From NCBI GenBank assembly GCA_003611875.1, contig RAYY01000031.1, forward strand, positions 1-62,565: a stretch of DNA of 62,565 bases, read 5' to 3'. The position numbers and the translations under genes were made by a program. Below the pieces are notes generated by a model. The model was not told the origin of the DNA. It searched no databases and saw nothing but the letters and a program-made list of their open reading frames with translations. Of the stretch, positions 34,481-43,702 are shown piece after piece; the stretch's first letter is position 1, and each line of letters opens with the position of its first letter. The DNA is from a bacterium D16-56. GTDB taxonomy: Bacteria > Bacillota > Clostridia > Lachnospirales > Lachnospiraceae.

Positions 34481-35419
34481 CTATACTCTCACATTCTCCA
34501 GGATATCTTTAATATTTTCAATTTGGGTATTGACACTTACATCCACAATTTCTTCCGGCATCTCGATTATACAGCTTCCCCGTTCCTCTTTATCCATCAC
34601 AATAAACTTAATATTGTCTGACAAATGGGAAAGCTCGTCTAATATGGCAGCGTCTGCCTCCATCATCATGTCATAATCACATTTATCAATGTAGATTTTC
34701 ACCCAGGCTGTCTTTTTCAGCTTTTCTGTAGCAGCAATGATCATCTGCCGGATCACCTCGCCGCTGGAACGGAGGCTGATGTGAATCACCTTTTCCCCTA
34801 TGGCCACCGCGCAGTCCTTCAGCTCATCTAAGTAGCTGCGCAGGCAATGCTCCTTTGCCGTATCCACTGATTTAAGAGCCTGGCGCATATCCTCCTGAAA
34901 AGAAGCCAGGGCAGTGCGGAAAGCCTCCTGGCACTCTGCCTCTGCCTTTTGCCTGCCTTCCCGGTAGCCGGCCTCATAGCCTTCCCGAAAACCTGCCTGG
35001 CTGGCTTCCTCCCGGATTTTCTCCGCTGTCCTTGAGGCTTCGGCAAGAAGCTCCTCCGCCTCTTTTCTGGCGTCCTCCAAAAGCTTTGCAGCATCCTCCT
35101 CTGACCTTTTTATGGTTTCCTTATCAGGATCCGGAAGGATCACCTCATCCTCCAGCTCTGCAAAGTCCTCGGTTTGTATCTTTCGCTTCTGTTTTAATTC
35201 TTCCTCCTCTTTCAGCATATCCTGACCGGAATATTTGATAACAGAGCGGTATTCCCCCTGCTCCTTCCCATCCTTGCTGTAGCGGGGAAAGGAGGGGGCT
35301 CTGGCTGTAGTCAGCTGGTTTTCCTTAATCAGCTCTCGGGGAGGGACAAACTGTTCAATCACAGAGGCTCCGGAGGCATCCGGCTGTTTAATAACCCGCC
35401 TAAGCGATGATGTCGTCAT
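34481..35419 (-). CDS. fliH: Flagellar export regulator FliH
   Basis: FliH binds FliI and controls its activity. The 312 residues show a long acidic/Ala/Glu-rich coiled coil in the middle (about 100-180, with the EAGYREGRQKAEAECQEAF type of repeat) and a C-terminal domain with IRQMIIAATEKLKKTAWVKI. It overlaps the 3' end of fliG by 20 bases. FliH is longer than the enterobacterial protein (about 235), as often in Clostridia. Confidence 0.92.
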   Translation of the reverse strand: MTTSSLRRVIKQPDASGASVIEQFVPPRELIKENQLTTARAPSFPRYSKDGKEQGEYRSVIKYSGQDMLKEEEELKQKRKIQTEDFAELEDEVILPDPDKETIKRSEEDAAKLLEDARKEAEELLAEASRTAEKIREEASQAGFREGYEAGYREGRQKAEAECQEAFRTALASFQEDMRQALKSVDTAKEHCLRSYLDELKDCAVAIGEKVIHISLRSSGEVIRQMIIAATEKLKKTAWVKIYIDKCDYDMMMEADAAILDELSHLSDNIKFIVMDKEERGSCIIEMPEEIVDVSVNTQIENIKDILENVRV

Positions 35420-36470
35420 TGTCTCCTCCCTTCTTGATGACTACCTCACCCTGCTCCTCTAGGTTCCGGATAATATTGACGATTCTCTGCTGAGCCTCTT
35501 CTACGTCTTTCAGTCTTACGTTGGTTGTAATCTCCAGATCGCCCTTGACCGTCTCCACCATACGCTTGGACATATTGCTGAAGAATATGTTCTTCATCTC
35601 CTCCGTAGCGTTCTTTAAGGCAAAGACAATATCCTTGGCATCGCAGTCCCGGACGAAACGCTGTACGGAACGATCGTCCATATCCATAATATTCTCGAAC
35701 ACGAACATTTTGTCCCGAATGCTCTGAGCCAGCTCCGGGTTGCGCTTGCCCAGCTCCTCGAATATTTTTCTCTCGCTGCTGCGGTCCACATGGTTCATCA
35801 TATCAGCCACATAGTCCACACCGCCCAGACTCATATTGTCCTCGCTGGTAATGATGGTAGCGAACTTCCGCTTCATCTCTTCTTCCACAATGGCAATGGC
35901 CTCCGGGGATACCCGGTCCATCCTGGCCATGCTTTCCACAGTCTGGATCCGTTTGTCGTCCGGCAGCTCCTCCAGCACCTGGGCCGCCTGCATGGCATCC
36001 ATGTAAGCAAGAATCAGTGCAATCACCTGAGGCCGCTCATTCTGCAGCAAGGAGAACAGCGCCTTGGGGTCGCCCTTGGTAAAGAAATTGAAGGGCTTAG
36101 ACTGCAGGGTCTTGGACACCTTCTCCAGAAGGTTCCTTGCCGTGGACTCGCCAAATGCCTTTTCCAGAACGTTCCGGGCATAATCCAGTCCGCCGTCAGT
36201 CATCATCTTATGGGTCAGGCACAATTTGTAAAATTCGTCCAGCACTGCCTCTACCTGGGCGTTGCCGGTCTTCCCCAGCTTCGCCACCTCGTAGGTAAGG
36301 TCTTCAATATCCTGTTCATTTAAATATTTATAGATCTGGGAAGCCCGGTCAGCCCCCAGAGACACTACCACCAAGGCCGCTTTGCTTTTGGCATCGGTAA
36401 TGGGCTCTCCTTCAAACTTACTATCTGGACTGTTTTCTAGACCCAGAAGACTTTCTTCTGTCATTGCCAT
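35400..36470 (-). CDS. fliG: Flagellar motor switch protein FliG
   Basis: FliG sits on FliF and transmits torque from the stator. The three-domain layout is complete in about 356 residues, with the middle-domain motif NERPQVIALILAYMDAM (usually EHPQ) and the C-terminal domain with the charged motor residues near DMDDRSVQRFVRDCDAKDI. I favour the ATG at 36470, six bases after GGGAGG; an ATG six bases earlier overlaps that site. Its start overlaps the end of fliF by about 50 bases. Confidence 0.96.
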   Translation of the reverse strand: MAMTEESLLGLENSPDSKFEGEPITDAKSKAALVVVSLGADRASQIYKYLNEQDIEDLTYEVAKLGKTGNAQVEAVLDEFYKLCLTHKMMTDGGLDYARNVLEKAFGESTARNLLEKVSKTLQSKPFNFFTKGDPKALFSLLQNERPQVIALILAYMDAMQAAQVLEELPDDKRIQTVESMARMDRVSPEAIAIVEEEMKRKFATIITSEDNMSLGGVDYVADMMNHVDRSSERKIFEELGKRNPELAQSIRDKMFVFENIMDMDDRSVQRFVRDCDAKDIVFALKNATEEMKNIFFSNMSKRMVETVKGDLEITTNVRLKDVEEAQQRIVNIIRNLEEQGEVVIKKGGDNDDIIA

Positions 36471-38190
36471 TTTCATCCTCCCCTCTCAGCCAGGTCTGTA
36501 CCAGCTTCGCCGCAATCTGCGGATTCTGATCTACAAATTCCGAAATATTCTGCTTCAGGCGCAGGCTGCGCTGCATCCTAAGATTGAGAATTTCTTCGTT
36601 CTTCGCAAATTCATCCTCTTCCTCATCTTCAGGCGCACCTGGCATTCTGTGCATATTCGATCCTTCCATGCCTTCTCCGCCCAAAAGCTCGCCGTCCTCA
36701 CTGACTAAGCCCTCGCCATCAGCCGTCAGCTCACCTTCACCGATCTCTCCTGCTTCCAGCGCAAGCTTCTTCTTACGCCTGGAGCGAAGCAGAAGAAGCA
36801 GCAGAAGAAGCAGCAGAAGCAATACGCCGGCGCCAATTGCAATCAAAAGCGCAAGCGGCAGCTTTGTCTCTACATCGCCTTTACTGCCAGCCGGCTTGTC
36901 GTCGTCATTGCCGGTGCCTTCCACATCCACAGTCGGAGGATCGGAACGGACAATGGTAATTTTCTGATCCATAATATCCACCGGAATACCGGCAGAATTG
37001 GCCACCAGACGAAGCAGGTTCTGCTGTTCTACCTCATCTTTTTCCGTATCTGTAATAATTACCACACCAATGGAGGCATCCTGCAGCATCCCGGGATCTA
37101 TCTGCCTTTGCTCCTTTAGCATATTATAGAGCCAGATTCTTGAGGAGCTGTTGTTGGAATAGCTGTCATTTACCTGGCCTGTGCCGTTCTCATTGGTATA
37201 TCGGGGAATATCTGCATTGGCATCAGCGCCTACCACTCCCCCCACGCTCTGATTGGACGACACCGTGCTCTCATCCGTCAGGTTCTCCTGCTGCAAAAGC
37301 CCGGTCTTATCCTCCTCATCAATCTTATCCGGAGTAGTGTACTGGGTACTCTCCTGAATAAGCCGTTCCATATTCAAGGTCCCCTTTACGGAAACCGCCA
37401 CATTGCCTGAGCCGTAAAGCTGCTCTAACACCCGCCTTACGTTGGCGGCAATGCTGTTCTCCACCATGGTCGTAAGAGCGGCAAGATCTGTCGCTCCGCC
37501 TGAGGAGCTGTCCCCCTCTCCTCCAACCTCCAGCATGGTGGCAGCGTCATACACTGCGGTTTCGGTAATGTTAAGCCCTTTGACTGCATGAGAAATCAGC
37601 CCCTTTACCGCCTGAGCCTTTTCCGGGGTCAAGGTGCTGCCGTTCTGCATGGTCACCACCACGGAAGCAGAGGCGCTCACCTCATCCACATCGTCAATCA
37701 CATAGCGTCTTTCGCCTCCCAGGGCAATCGTCACCTTGGCATCCTGCACTCCCTCAAAAAGGCGGATCTGCGCCCCCAAGCGGTCCTGCAGCTCATATAC
37801 CGTGATCTGCTCTTTGTCGGATTCCGTGGTCATAAGACCCGTATTCTTCAAGTAAGTGTCGTATGTAAAGCCACTTTTGGGATAACCCTGGCTTAACAGG
37901 TTCGCCCTCGTCTGGTCAACTGTGGCGGAAGGCACCCGTATGGCCCCCTCACTGTTATCATAGCGGTAATCAATATCTGACTCCTGCAAAAGACTGACTA
38001 CCTGCTGCGCATCCTCCTGATTCATTCCTGTAAACAGGATACTGTAATCCTTATCCCGTCCCATATTCAGCGCAACGATCGCGATCAAGGCAATGGCCAC
38101 GGTTCCGCCGGCAATCACCTTTATAAGAGTCCTGGTTTTCGCCGGCATGTTCTGCCAGCTTTCTTTCCAATTCTGCACGTCTTTATCCAA
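36421..38190 (-). CDS. fliF: Flagellar MS-ring protein FliF
   Basis: FliF forms the MS ring in the membrane on which the rod and C ring are built. The 589 residues have a first membrane segment near 24-44 (VIAGGTVAIALIAIVALNM), a long periplasm-facing YscJ-like region, a second segment of poly-Leu (IGAGVLLLLLLLLLLLLR) near 455-475, and a cytoplasmic tail that binds FliG. It lies between fliE and fliG. Confidence 0.96.
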   Translation of the reverse strand: MDKDVQNWKESWQNMPAKTRTLIKVIAGGTVAIALIAIVALNMGRDKDYSILFTGMNQEDAQQVVSLLQESDIDYRYDNSEGAIRVPSATVDQTRANLLSQGYPKSGFTYDTYLKNTGLMTTESDKEQITVYELQDRLGAQIRLFEGVQDAKVTIALGGERRYVIDDVDEVSASASVVVTMQNGSTLTPEKAQAVKGLISHAVKGLNITETAVYDAATMLEVGGEGDSSSGGATDLAALTTMVENSIAANVRRVLEQLYGSGNVAVSVKGTLNMERLIQESTQYTTPDKIDEEDKTGLLQQENLTDESTVSSNQSVGGVVGADANADIPRYTNENGTGQVNDSYSNNSSSRIWLYNMLKEQRQIDPGMLQDASIGVVIITDTEKDEVEQQNLLRLVANSAGIPVDIMDQKITIVRSDPPTVDVEGTGNDDDKPAGSKGDVETKLPLALLIAIGAGVLLLLLLLLLLLLRSRRKKKLALEAGEIGEGELTADGEGLVSEDGELLGGEGMEGSNMHRMPGAPEDEEEDEFAKNEEILNLRMQRSLRLKQNISEFVDQNPQIAAKLVQTWLRGEDENGNDRRKSSGSRKQSR

Positions 38191-38228
38191 CCTTTTGTTA
38201 TATTAATGTCCGACCTTCAAAAACAAAA

Positions 38229-38555
38229 CTAGACGTTGATCTTGATAAGCTCATTATAAGACTCTATCGTCTTATTGCGCAGTGTAATAAGAACGTCTAA
38301 GGCAATTCCGGCTTTGGCCTCTGCAATGGGCAGGGTATGAGCATCATCTAACTGTCCGGTCATAAGCAGATACTGCTTATTCTCCACATCCGCCTGAGTC
38401 TCCTTGACCCGTCCCACCGTATCCTTGAAAACACTTTTAAACAGGGACACCTCTCCGCTTGCCGCGGGTGCATTCTGCTGAACCTGATCCAAATTCCCGT
38501 TCACGCCAATCGGCCCCCACGGGGTCATAGGCACAATAAAAGCCGCTCCATCCAT
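38229..38555 (-). CDS. fliE: Flagellar rod-base protein FliE
   Basis: FliE joins the MS ring to the rod and is the first exported subunit. The 108 residues show the family pattern FKSVFKDTVGRVKETQADVE and DAHTLPIAEAKAGIALDVLITLRNK (positions about 45-95). It lies directly after flgB; flgC, which usually separates them, is elsewhere. Confidence 0.94.
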   Translation of the reverse strand: MDGAAFIVPMTPWGPIGVNGNLDQVQQNAPAASGEVSLFKSVFKDTVGRVKETQADVENKQYLLMTGQLDDAHTLPIAEAKAGIALDVLITLRNKTIESYNELIKINV

Positions 38556-38581
38556 AATATCCTCCCTGTAATCAAATAGTC

Positions 38582-38974
38582 CTAAAAGCTCTTGGCTGCA
38601 TTCCTCAAACGATTGATATCATTGTTGATGGAATTGAGAACATACTGGTACTGGTATGCGGTTCTGACCACCTCTACCTGCTCCTGGTCCATATCTACAT
38701 TGTTCCCATCCAGACGGGAGGACTCCTCCCAGGTCGTGTGCAGCTTATAGCGGGACGCATCGATGGCATTGGAAACGGCACGCTTAGGAGCCGTACTCCT
38801 GCTGCTTGCGGCAGAGAGACGCCGGCTCATCTCCTCCTCAAAAGTTATGTACTGGGATTTAAATCCTGGAGTATCTACATTTGCAATATTATACAGCGAT
38901 ACGCTCTGCCTTCCCCATAGATAGTCAAGAACCTTTTCCGACAAAGCAACGCCGTTCCCATATATCCCTACCAT
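38582..38974 (-). CDS. flgB: Flagellar basal-body rod protein FlgB
   Basis: FlgB is the first rod protein and here the first gene of the operon. The 130 residues have the rod signature VSLYNIANVDTPGFKSQYI and the C-terminal helix VEVVRTAYQYQYVLNSIN. The ATG at 38974 follows AAAAGGAGGAAATAAGAGT. A structured leader of about 190 bases precedes it (see 39075-39158). Confidence 0.94.
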   Translation of the reverse strand: MVGIYGNGVALSEKVLDYLWGRQSVSLYNIANVDTPGFKSQYITFEEEMSRRLSAASSRSTAPKRAVSNAIDASRYKLHTTWEESSRLDGNNVDMDQEQVEVVRTAYQYQYVLNSINNDINRLRNAAKSF

Positions 38975-39074
38975 ACTCTTATTTCCTCCTTTTGCTTCCT
39001 TGTATCCTTTGTATCATTTTCCATGATAGACAGCACAATTTCAATAGTAACTTTCTTCCAAAAACTTCTTTTCT

Positions 39075-39158
39075 GTTGGTTTCAACGCCTTCTGACATCT
39101 TAAGAGCAACACAATAAATGGGAGGCTCTCCCGCAGACTGCCCCGAAACCAACCTCCC
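39075..39158 (-). ncRNA. Structured 5' leader of the flagellar operon
   Basis: On the minus strand GGGAGG (39158-39153) can pair with CCTCCC (39125-39120), while the adjoining TTGGTTTC (39152-39145) can pair with GAAACCAA (39083-39076): an H-type pseudoknot of 6 plus 8 pairs. The same CCTCC can instead pair with local GGGAG (39132-39128) in a 5-bp hairpin with a 3-base loop. These two folds exclude each other. The element begins within about 10 bases of the likely transcript start and lies about 100 bases before the flgB ribosome site. It does not match the c-di-GMP-I aptamer. A regulatory role is inference. Confidence 0.5.
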
Positions 39159-39171
39159 TAGAATATTATTT

Positions 39172-39200
39172 ATTATGCCGCAATTTTTTTTCTATGTCAA
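39172..39200 (-). promoter_or_regulatory. Sigma-A promoter of the flagellar operon
   Basis: TTGACA (39200-39195), a 17-base spacer, and CATAAT (39177-39172) give a near-consensus vegetative promoter. AT-rich sequence upstream could act as an UP element. Transcription would start near 39165 and give the structured leader. The same spacer carries an A8 run. Confidence 0.85.
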
Positions 39201-39410
39201 GTGCTACAAGCATATTTTTGAAAAATAAACGTAGGAATAAAAACAAGCCATATGAATGCATATTTTAAAATCCTCCTCCCCTGTCTGCTTTCTTCCCTGT
39301 CCGGAAATAAATATTTATATGCATATGTTTATGTTTAAAATGCATCAAATCACCAGGTGAATGCTTCCAGTTCCCCCATGCGTTTATTCTGTTCAGTTTG
39401 AGATGGGATA

Positions 39411-39439
39411 TTGACAGTTTAGACAGAATCAGTTAGAAT
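39411..39439 (+). promoter_or_regulatory. Orphan plus-strand promoter
   Basis: TTGACA, 17 bases, TAGAAT on the plus strand. There is no plus-strand gene downstream, only about 125 bases to the strong hairpin at 39563-39590. It could drive a short non-coding RNA or, with read-through, an antisense RNA to the FliD-like gene. Between 39201 and 39410 I see AT-rich sequence with ATGCAT motifs and no gene. Confidence 0.5.
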
Positions 39440-39562
39440 AAGCTTAGAAGTAGAATAAATAAAAAGGTGCTGCCCTAAAGCAAGACAGCTGTCCTGGAAT
39501 TAAATAACTACTGCCAAAATAGATACACGACATATTTTCATTTTTACACATCACTCATATAA

Positions 39563-39590
39563 ATATCCGGCAGCAGCCGCTGCCGGATAT
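39563..39590. terminator. Perfect 12-bp hairpin, likely terminator of the FliD-like gene
   Basis: ATATCCGGCAGC and GCTGCCGGATAT pair around AGCC. On the minus strand TTTATAT follows, 37 bases past the FliD-like stop, fitting a terminator. On the plus strand a T/C-rich stretch follows, so it could also end a transcript from the promoter at 39411. Confidence 0.7.
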
Positions 39591-39627
39591 CCTTCTTCCT
39601 TATCTGTTCTGTCAGAAAATACTGCCC

Positions 39628-40521
39628 TTACACCAAAATGTTCAACATGGATACTGCGTAATAATTAGACAAGTTGTACGCTCCACTCCTTGCGAAATTG
39701 GCAAACTGTCTGAAGGAATCAGACATGGTAGATTTGGAGGAAGACGTAGTTCCGCTTACGGAGCTGCTGCTGGAGCTGGTACTGCTTGAAGTGCTGTCAG
39801 AAGAAGCAGTACTTCCTCCCATGATCTCATTAACCGACATATCCAAAATCTGGGTCGCCTTGTCTCCGGCCCGCTCTGCCATGCCGAACTGTCCGCCCAG
39901 CAGATCCTTCACCAGTTCCGGATCTTTTTGCAGCGCTTCCCTGAACTTATCTTCATCCATGCTTAGCTCACCCTTGGTGTTAACACTGATGCCGATCTTT
40001 GCCAGCGCCTTGTCAGAGGGGATCGTCCTCTGCAAAGATGCAAGCTGAAAAGCAACCGTCGCACTGTGGCCGCTGTTCTTTGACAGGAAGGAAATGGTGC
40101 CGTTGAGCTGATCGATAAAATCCTTGGTAGCATCCACCACATCATCTGTGGCGTCGCTCATCTTCTTATCCATCACACTGCCGTCTTCATTTCCTGTGAT
40201 CTGGGTCTTGGAATATTCCGCCCGAACTGCGTCATAATTGCTGAACACATTGTCCTTCTTGCTGGTCTGCAGCTTTGCTGCCGCTGCTTCCAGATCCTCA
40301 AGCCTGGTCTGATATTCCATCAGAAAGCTGGATGTACTGCTGATCGCCTTGGCAGTGGAGGTGCTGCTGGTTGAGCTGGAAGTCTTGGTCCCCGTGCTCT
40401 CTTTCAGCTTCTCTGCATCCTCGTTAGCCTTATCATACCAGCTGTTGCTGTCAATCAGGGAGCTGTAGCCGCCATAGGTGTAGCTGCCATAGCTACTGGA
40501 TGAAATTCCGCTAATTGCCAT
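39628..40521 (-). CDS. Short FliD-like flagellar protein
   Basis: The 297 residues resemble a pared-down filament cap or hook-associated protein 2. A FliD_C-like stretch (ATKDFIDQLNGTISFLSKN; ALAKIGISVNTKGELSMDED; KFREALQKDPELVKDLLGG) occupies about 130-210, and a leading helix (FLMEYQTRLEDLEAAAAKLQ) recalls the FliD N terminus. Ser/Thr/Gly-rich segments at both ends replace the outer domains, and normal FliD proteins are 450 residues or more. A sigma-28-like -10 lies about 50 bases upstream. It may be an export-related or cap accessory protein; exact role unknown. Confidence 0.65.
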   Translation of the reverse strand: MAISGISSSSYGSYTYGGYSSLIDSNSWYDKANEDAEKLKESTGTKTSSSTSSTSTAKAISSTSSFLMEYQTRLEDLEAAAAKLQTSKKDNVFSNYDAVRAEYSKTQITGNEDGSVMDKKMSDATDDVVDATKDFIDQLNGTISFLSKNSGHSATVAFQLASLQRTIPSDKALAKIGISVNTKGELSMDEDKFREALQKDPELVKDLLGGQFGMAERAGDKATQILDMSVNEIMGGSTASSDSTSSSTSSSSSSVSGTTSSSKSTMSDSFRQFANFARSGAYNLSNYYAVSMLNILV

Positions 40522-40568
40522 AAAGTCTCTCCTTTCCGGTATTAAAATACCTGCATTCTACACTGTAT

Positions 40569-40576
40569 ATATCGGC
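40569..40576 (-). promoter_or_regulatory. Sigma-28-like -10 element
   Basis: GCCGATAT on the minus strand matches the sigma-28 (SigD) -10 core and lies 47 bases before the FliD-like ATG. A clear TAAA -35 at 14-16 bases is not present (the region reads TTATTTTTC). Supported by the flagellar context and by fliA in the same window. Confidence 0.5.
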
Positions 40577-40636
40577 TTTCCGTCCTAGAAAAATAAGGAA
40601 ATTCCCCTTGTATTTTACAATTATCCGGCTCTTTTG

Positions 40637-41941
<1,305 letters not shown>

Positions 41942-42019
41942 TCATTCTAATCGTACTGATGTTTTCCATCGCACAGCAAAACGGCAGTCCATACAGTCCA
42001 ACTGCAGTCAGCAATTAAC

Positions 42020-42048
42020 AGTATAATGGAAACGCCCGGTAAAATCAA
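42020..42048 (-). promoter_or_regulatory. Sigma-A promoter of purA
   Basis: TTGATT (42048-42043), a 17-base spacer and TATACT (42025-42020). It lies just after the likely purB terminator, so purA is separately transcribed, with a leader of about 90 bases. Confidence 0.75.
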
Positions 42049-42063
42049 TATAAAACCAAGAAA

Positions 42064-42089
42064 GGCAGGCTGATTTTTTCTAATCTGCC
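42064..42089 (-). terminator. Probable purB terminator
   Basis: On the minus strand GGCA-GATT pairs with AATC-(4-base bulge)-TGCC around an A-rich loop, followed by TTTCTTGGTTTTA. Located 42-67 bases after the purB stop. The bulge makes it only moderately strong. Confidence 0.45.
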
Positions 42090-42130
42090 CGCCCCTTTTT
42101 ATTAGCACAACTTATCAATATTTATCGTTT

Positions 42131-43561
42131 CTACACGGTAATTTCTGCTTTCATCCCCAGAACATCCCTGTTTTTCTCCAAAATCGGCTGTATCATCTCT
42201 GCAAGAAATTCCTCCACCTGCCGGGGCGCCCGGCCCACATAGCGGGACGGCTCCATACATTTTTTCAGCTCCTCAAGAGAAAGCCCAAAAGCCGGGTCTG
42301 CCGCGATCAGCTCCAGCAGATTGTTGTCAAGCCCTTTTTCCTTTACGTTCTGCCCTGCTTCCATGGACAGCCTGCGGATCCGCTCATGAAGCTCCTGACG
42401 GTCGCCTCCTGCCTTCACTGCATCCATCATAATATTCTCCGTGGCCATAAAAGGAAGCTCTGCCATGAAATGCTTCTCGATTACTTTAGGATACACCACC
42501 AGCCCGTCCACCACATTCAGATAAAGATCCAGGATCCCGTCCACTGCCAGAAAGCCCTCCGGAATGCTGAGACGTTTGTTGGCAGAATCGTCCAGCGTTC
42601 TCTCAAACCACTGGGTAGAAGCCACCAGCATGGGATTCATCACATCACTCATCACATAATTGGACAGGGAAGCAATCCTTTCACTCCGCATGGGATTCCG
42701 CTTATATGCCATGGCAGAAGAACCGATCTGGTTTTTCTCAAAAGGCTCCTCCACCTCCTTTAAATGCTGCAGAAGGCGGATGTCATTGGAAAACTTGTGA
42801 GCGCTCTGGGCAATGCCTGCCAGAACATTCACCACCCGTGTATCCACTTTCCGGGAATATGTCTGTCCTGACACCGGATAACAATCGGAAAAGCCCATTT
42901 TCTCCGCAATCATCTGGTCTGCTCTCCGGCATTTCTCATGATCTCCCTCAAAAAGCTCCAAAAAGCTTGCCTGGGTACCTGTAGTCCCCTTGGAGCCTAA
43001 AAGCTTCATGGAACCAAGAACATGATCCAGATCCTCTAAGTCCAGGCATAGCTCCTGCAGCCACAAGGTCGCCCGTTTTCCGACCGTAGTAGGCTGGGCA
43101 GGCTGAAAATGGGTAAAAGCCAAGGTTGGCTGATCCTTGTAATGTTCTGCAAACCTTGCCAGCTCTGCCATCACATTGATCAGCTTTTTTCGCACCAGCC
43201 TTAAAGCCTCTGTCATAATGATCAGGTCCGTATTGTCTCCCACATAACAGGAAGTGGCTCCCAGATGGATAATTCCTTTTGCCTTGGGACACTGCTCTCC
43301 ATAAGCAAAGACATGGGACATTACATCATGGCGCACCAGACGCTCCCGCTCCTTTGCCGTCTCATAGTTAATGTCGTCCTGATATGTTTTCAGTTCCTCG
43401 ATCTGTTCCTGGGTAATGGGAAGCCCCAGCTCCTTTTCTGTCTCTGCCAGAGCAATCCACAGCCTCCTCCAGGTCCTGAACTTTTTGTCCGGCGAAAAAA
43501 GGTACTGCATCTCCTTACTGGCATACCGCTCTGACAGCGGGCTTTGATATTTATCGTACAT
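42131..43561 (-). CDS. purB: Adenylosuccinate lyase
   Basis: PurB catalyses two fumarate-releasing steps, SAICAR to AICAR and adenylosuccinate to AMP. The 476 residues match the fumarase/aspartase superfamily. Seen are THFQPAQPTTVGKRA with the catalytic His, GTQASFLELFEGDHEKC, and the signature loop SSAMAYKRNPMRSERI. It lies after purF, separated by a 141-base gap with three 18-bp repeats. Confidence 0.97.
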   Translation of the reverse strand: MYDKYQSPLSERYASKEMQYLFSPDKKFRTWRRLWIALAETEKELGLPITQEQIEELKTYQDDINYETAKERERLVRHDVMSHVFAYGEQCPKAKGIIHLGATSCYVGDNTDLIIMTEALRLVRKKLINVMAELARFAEHYKDQPTLAFTHFQPAQPTTVGKRATLWLQELCLDLEDLDHVLGSMKLLGSKGTTGTQASFLELFEGDHEKCRRADQMIAEKMGFSDCYPVSGQTYSRKVDTRVVNVLAGIAQSAHKFSNDIRLLQHLKEVEEPFEKNQIGSSAMAYKRNPMRSERIASLSNYVMSDVMNPMLVASTQWFERTLDDSANKRLSIPEGFLAVDGILDLYLNVVDGLVVYPKVIEKHFMAELPFMATENIMMDAVKAGGDRQELHERIRRLSMEAGQNVKEKGLDNNLLELIAADPAFGLSLEELKKCMEPSRYVGRAPRQVEEFLAEMIQPILEKNRDVLGMKAEITV

Positions 43562-43607
43562 ACTTCCTCCTGATCCGTCTTTTTCCTTGCGGTCTGTCTA
43601 TCTTCCT

Positions 43608-43661
43608 TATTAAAACGTTCTGCCTGTTTAAAACATTCTGCTTATTTAAGACGTTTTGCTT
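43608..43661 (-). repeat. Three 18-bp tandem repeats between purF and purB
   Basis: Minus-strand units are AAGCAAAACGTCTTAAAT, AAGCAGAATGTTTTAAAC and AGGCAGAACGTTTTAATA. They lie 48-100 bases before the purB start. The core (A)ACGTTTT recalls LacI-type operator centres, which is only a resemblance. No terminator or promoter is certain in the gap. Confidence 0.7.
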
Positions 43662-43702
43662 CTCCCATATCCAATCATTCAAAAAGCTCTCTCTATAATT
43701 CC

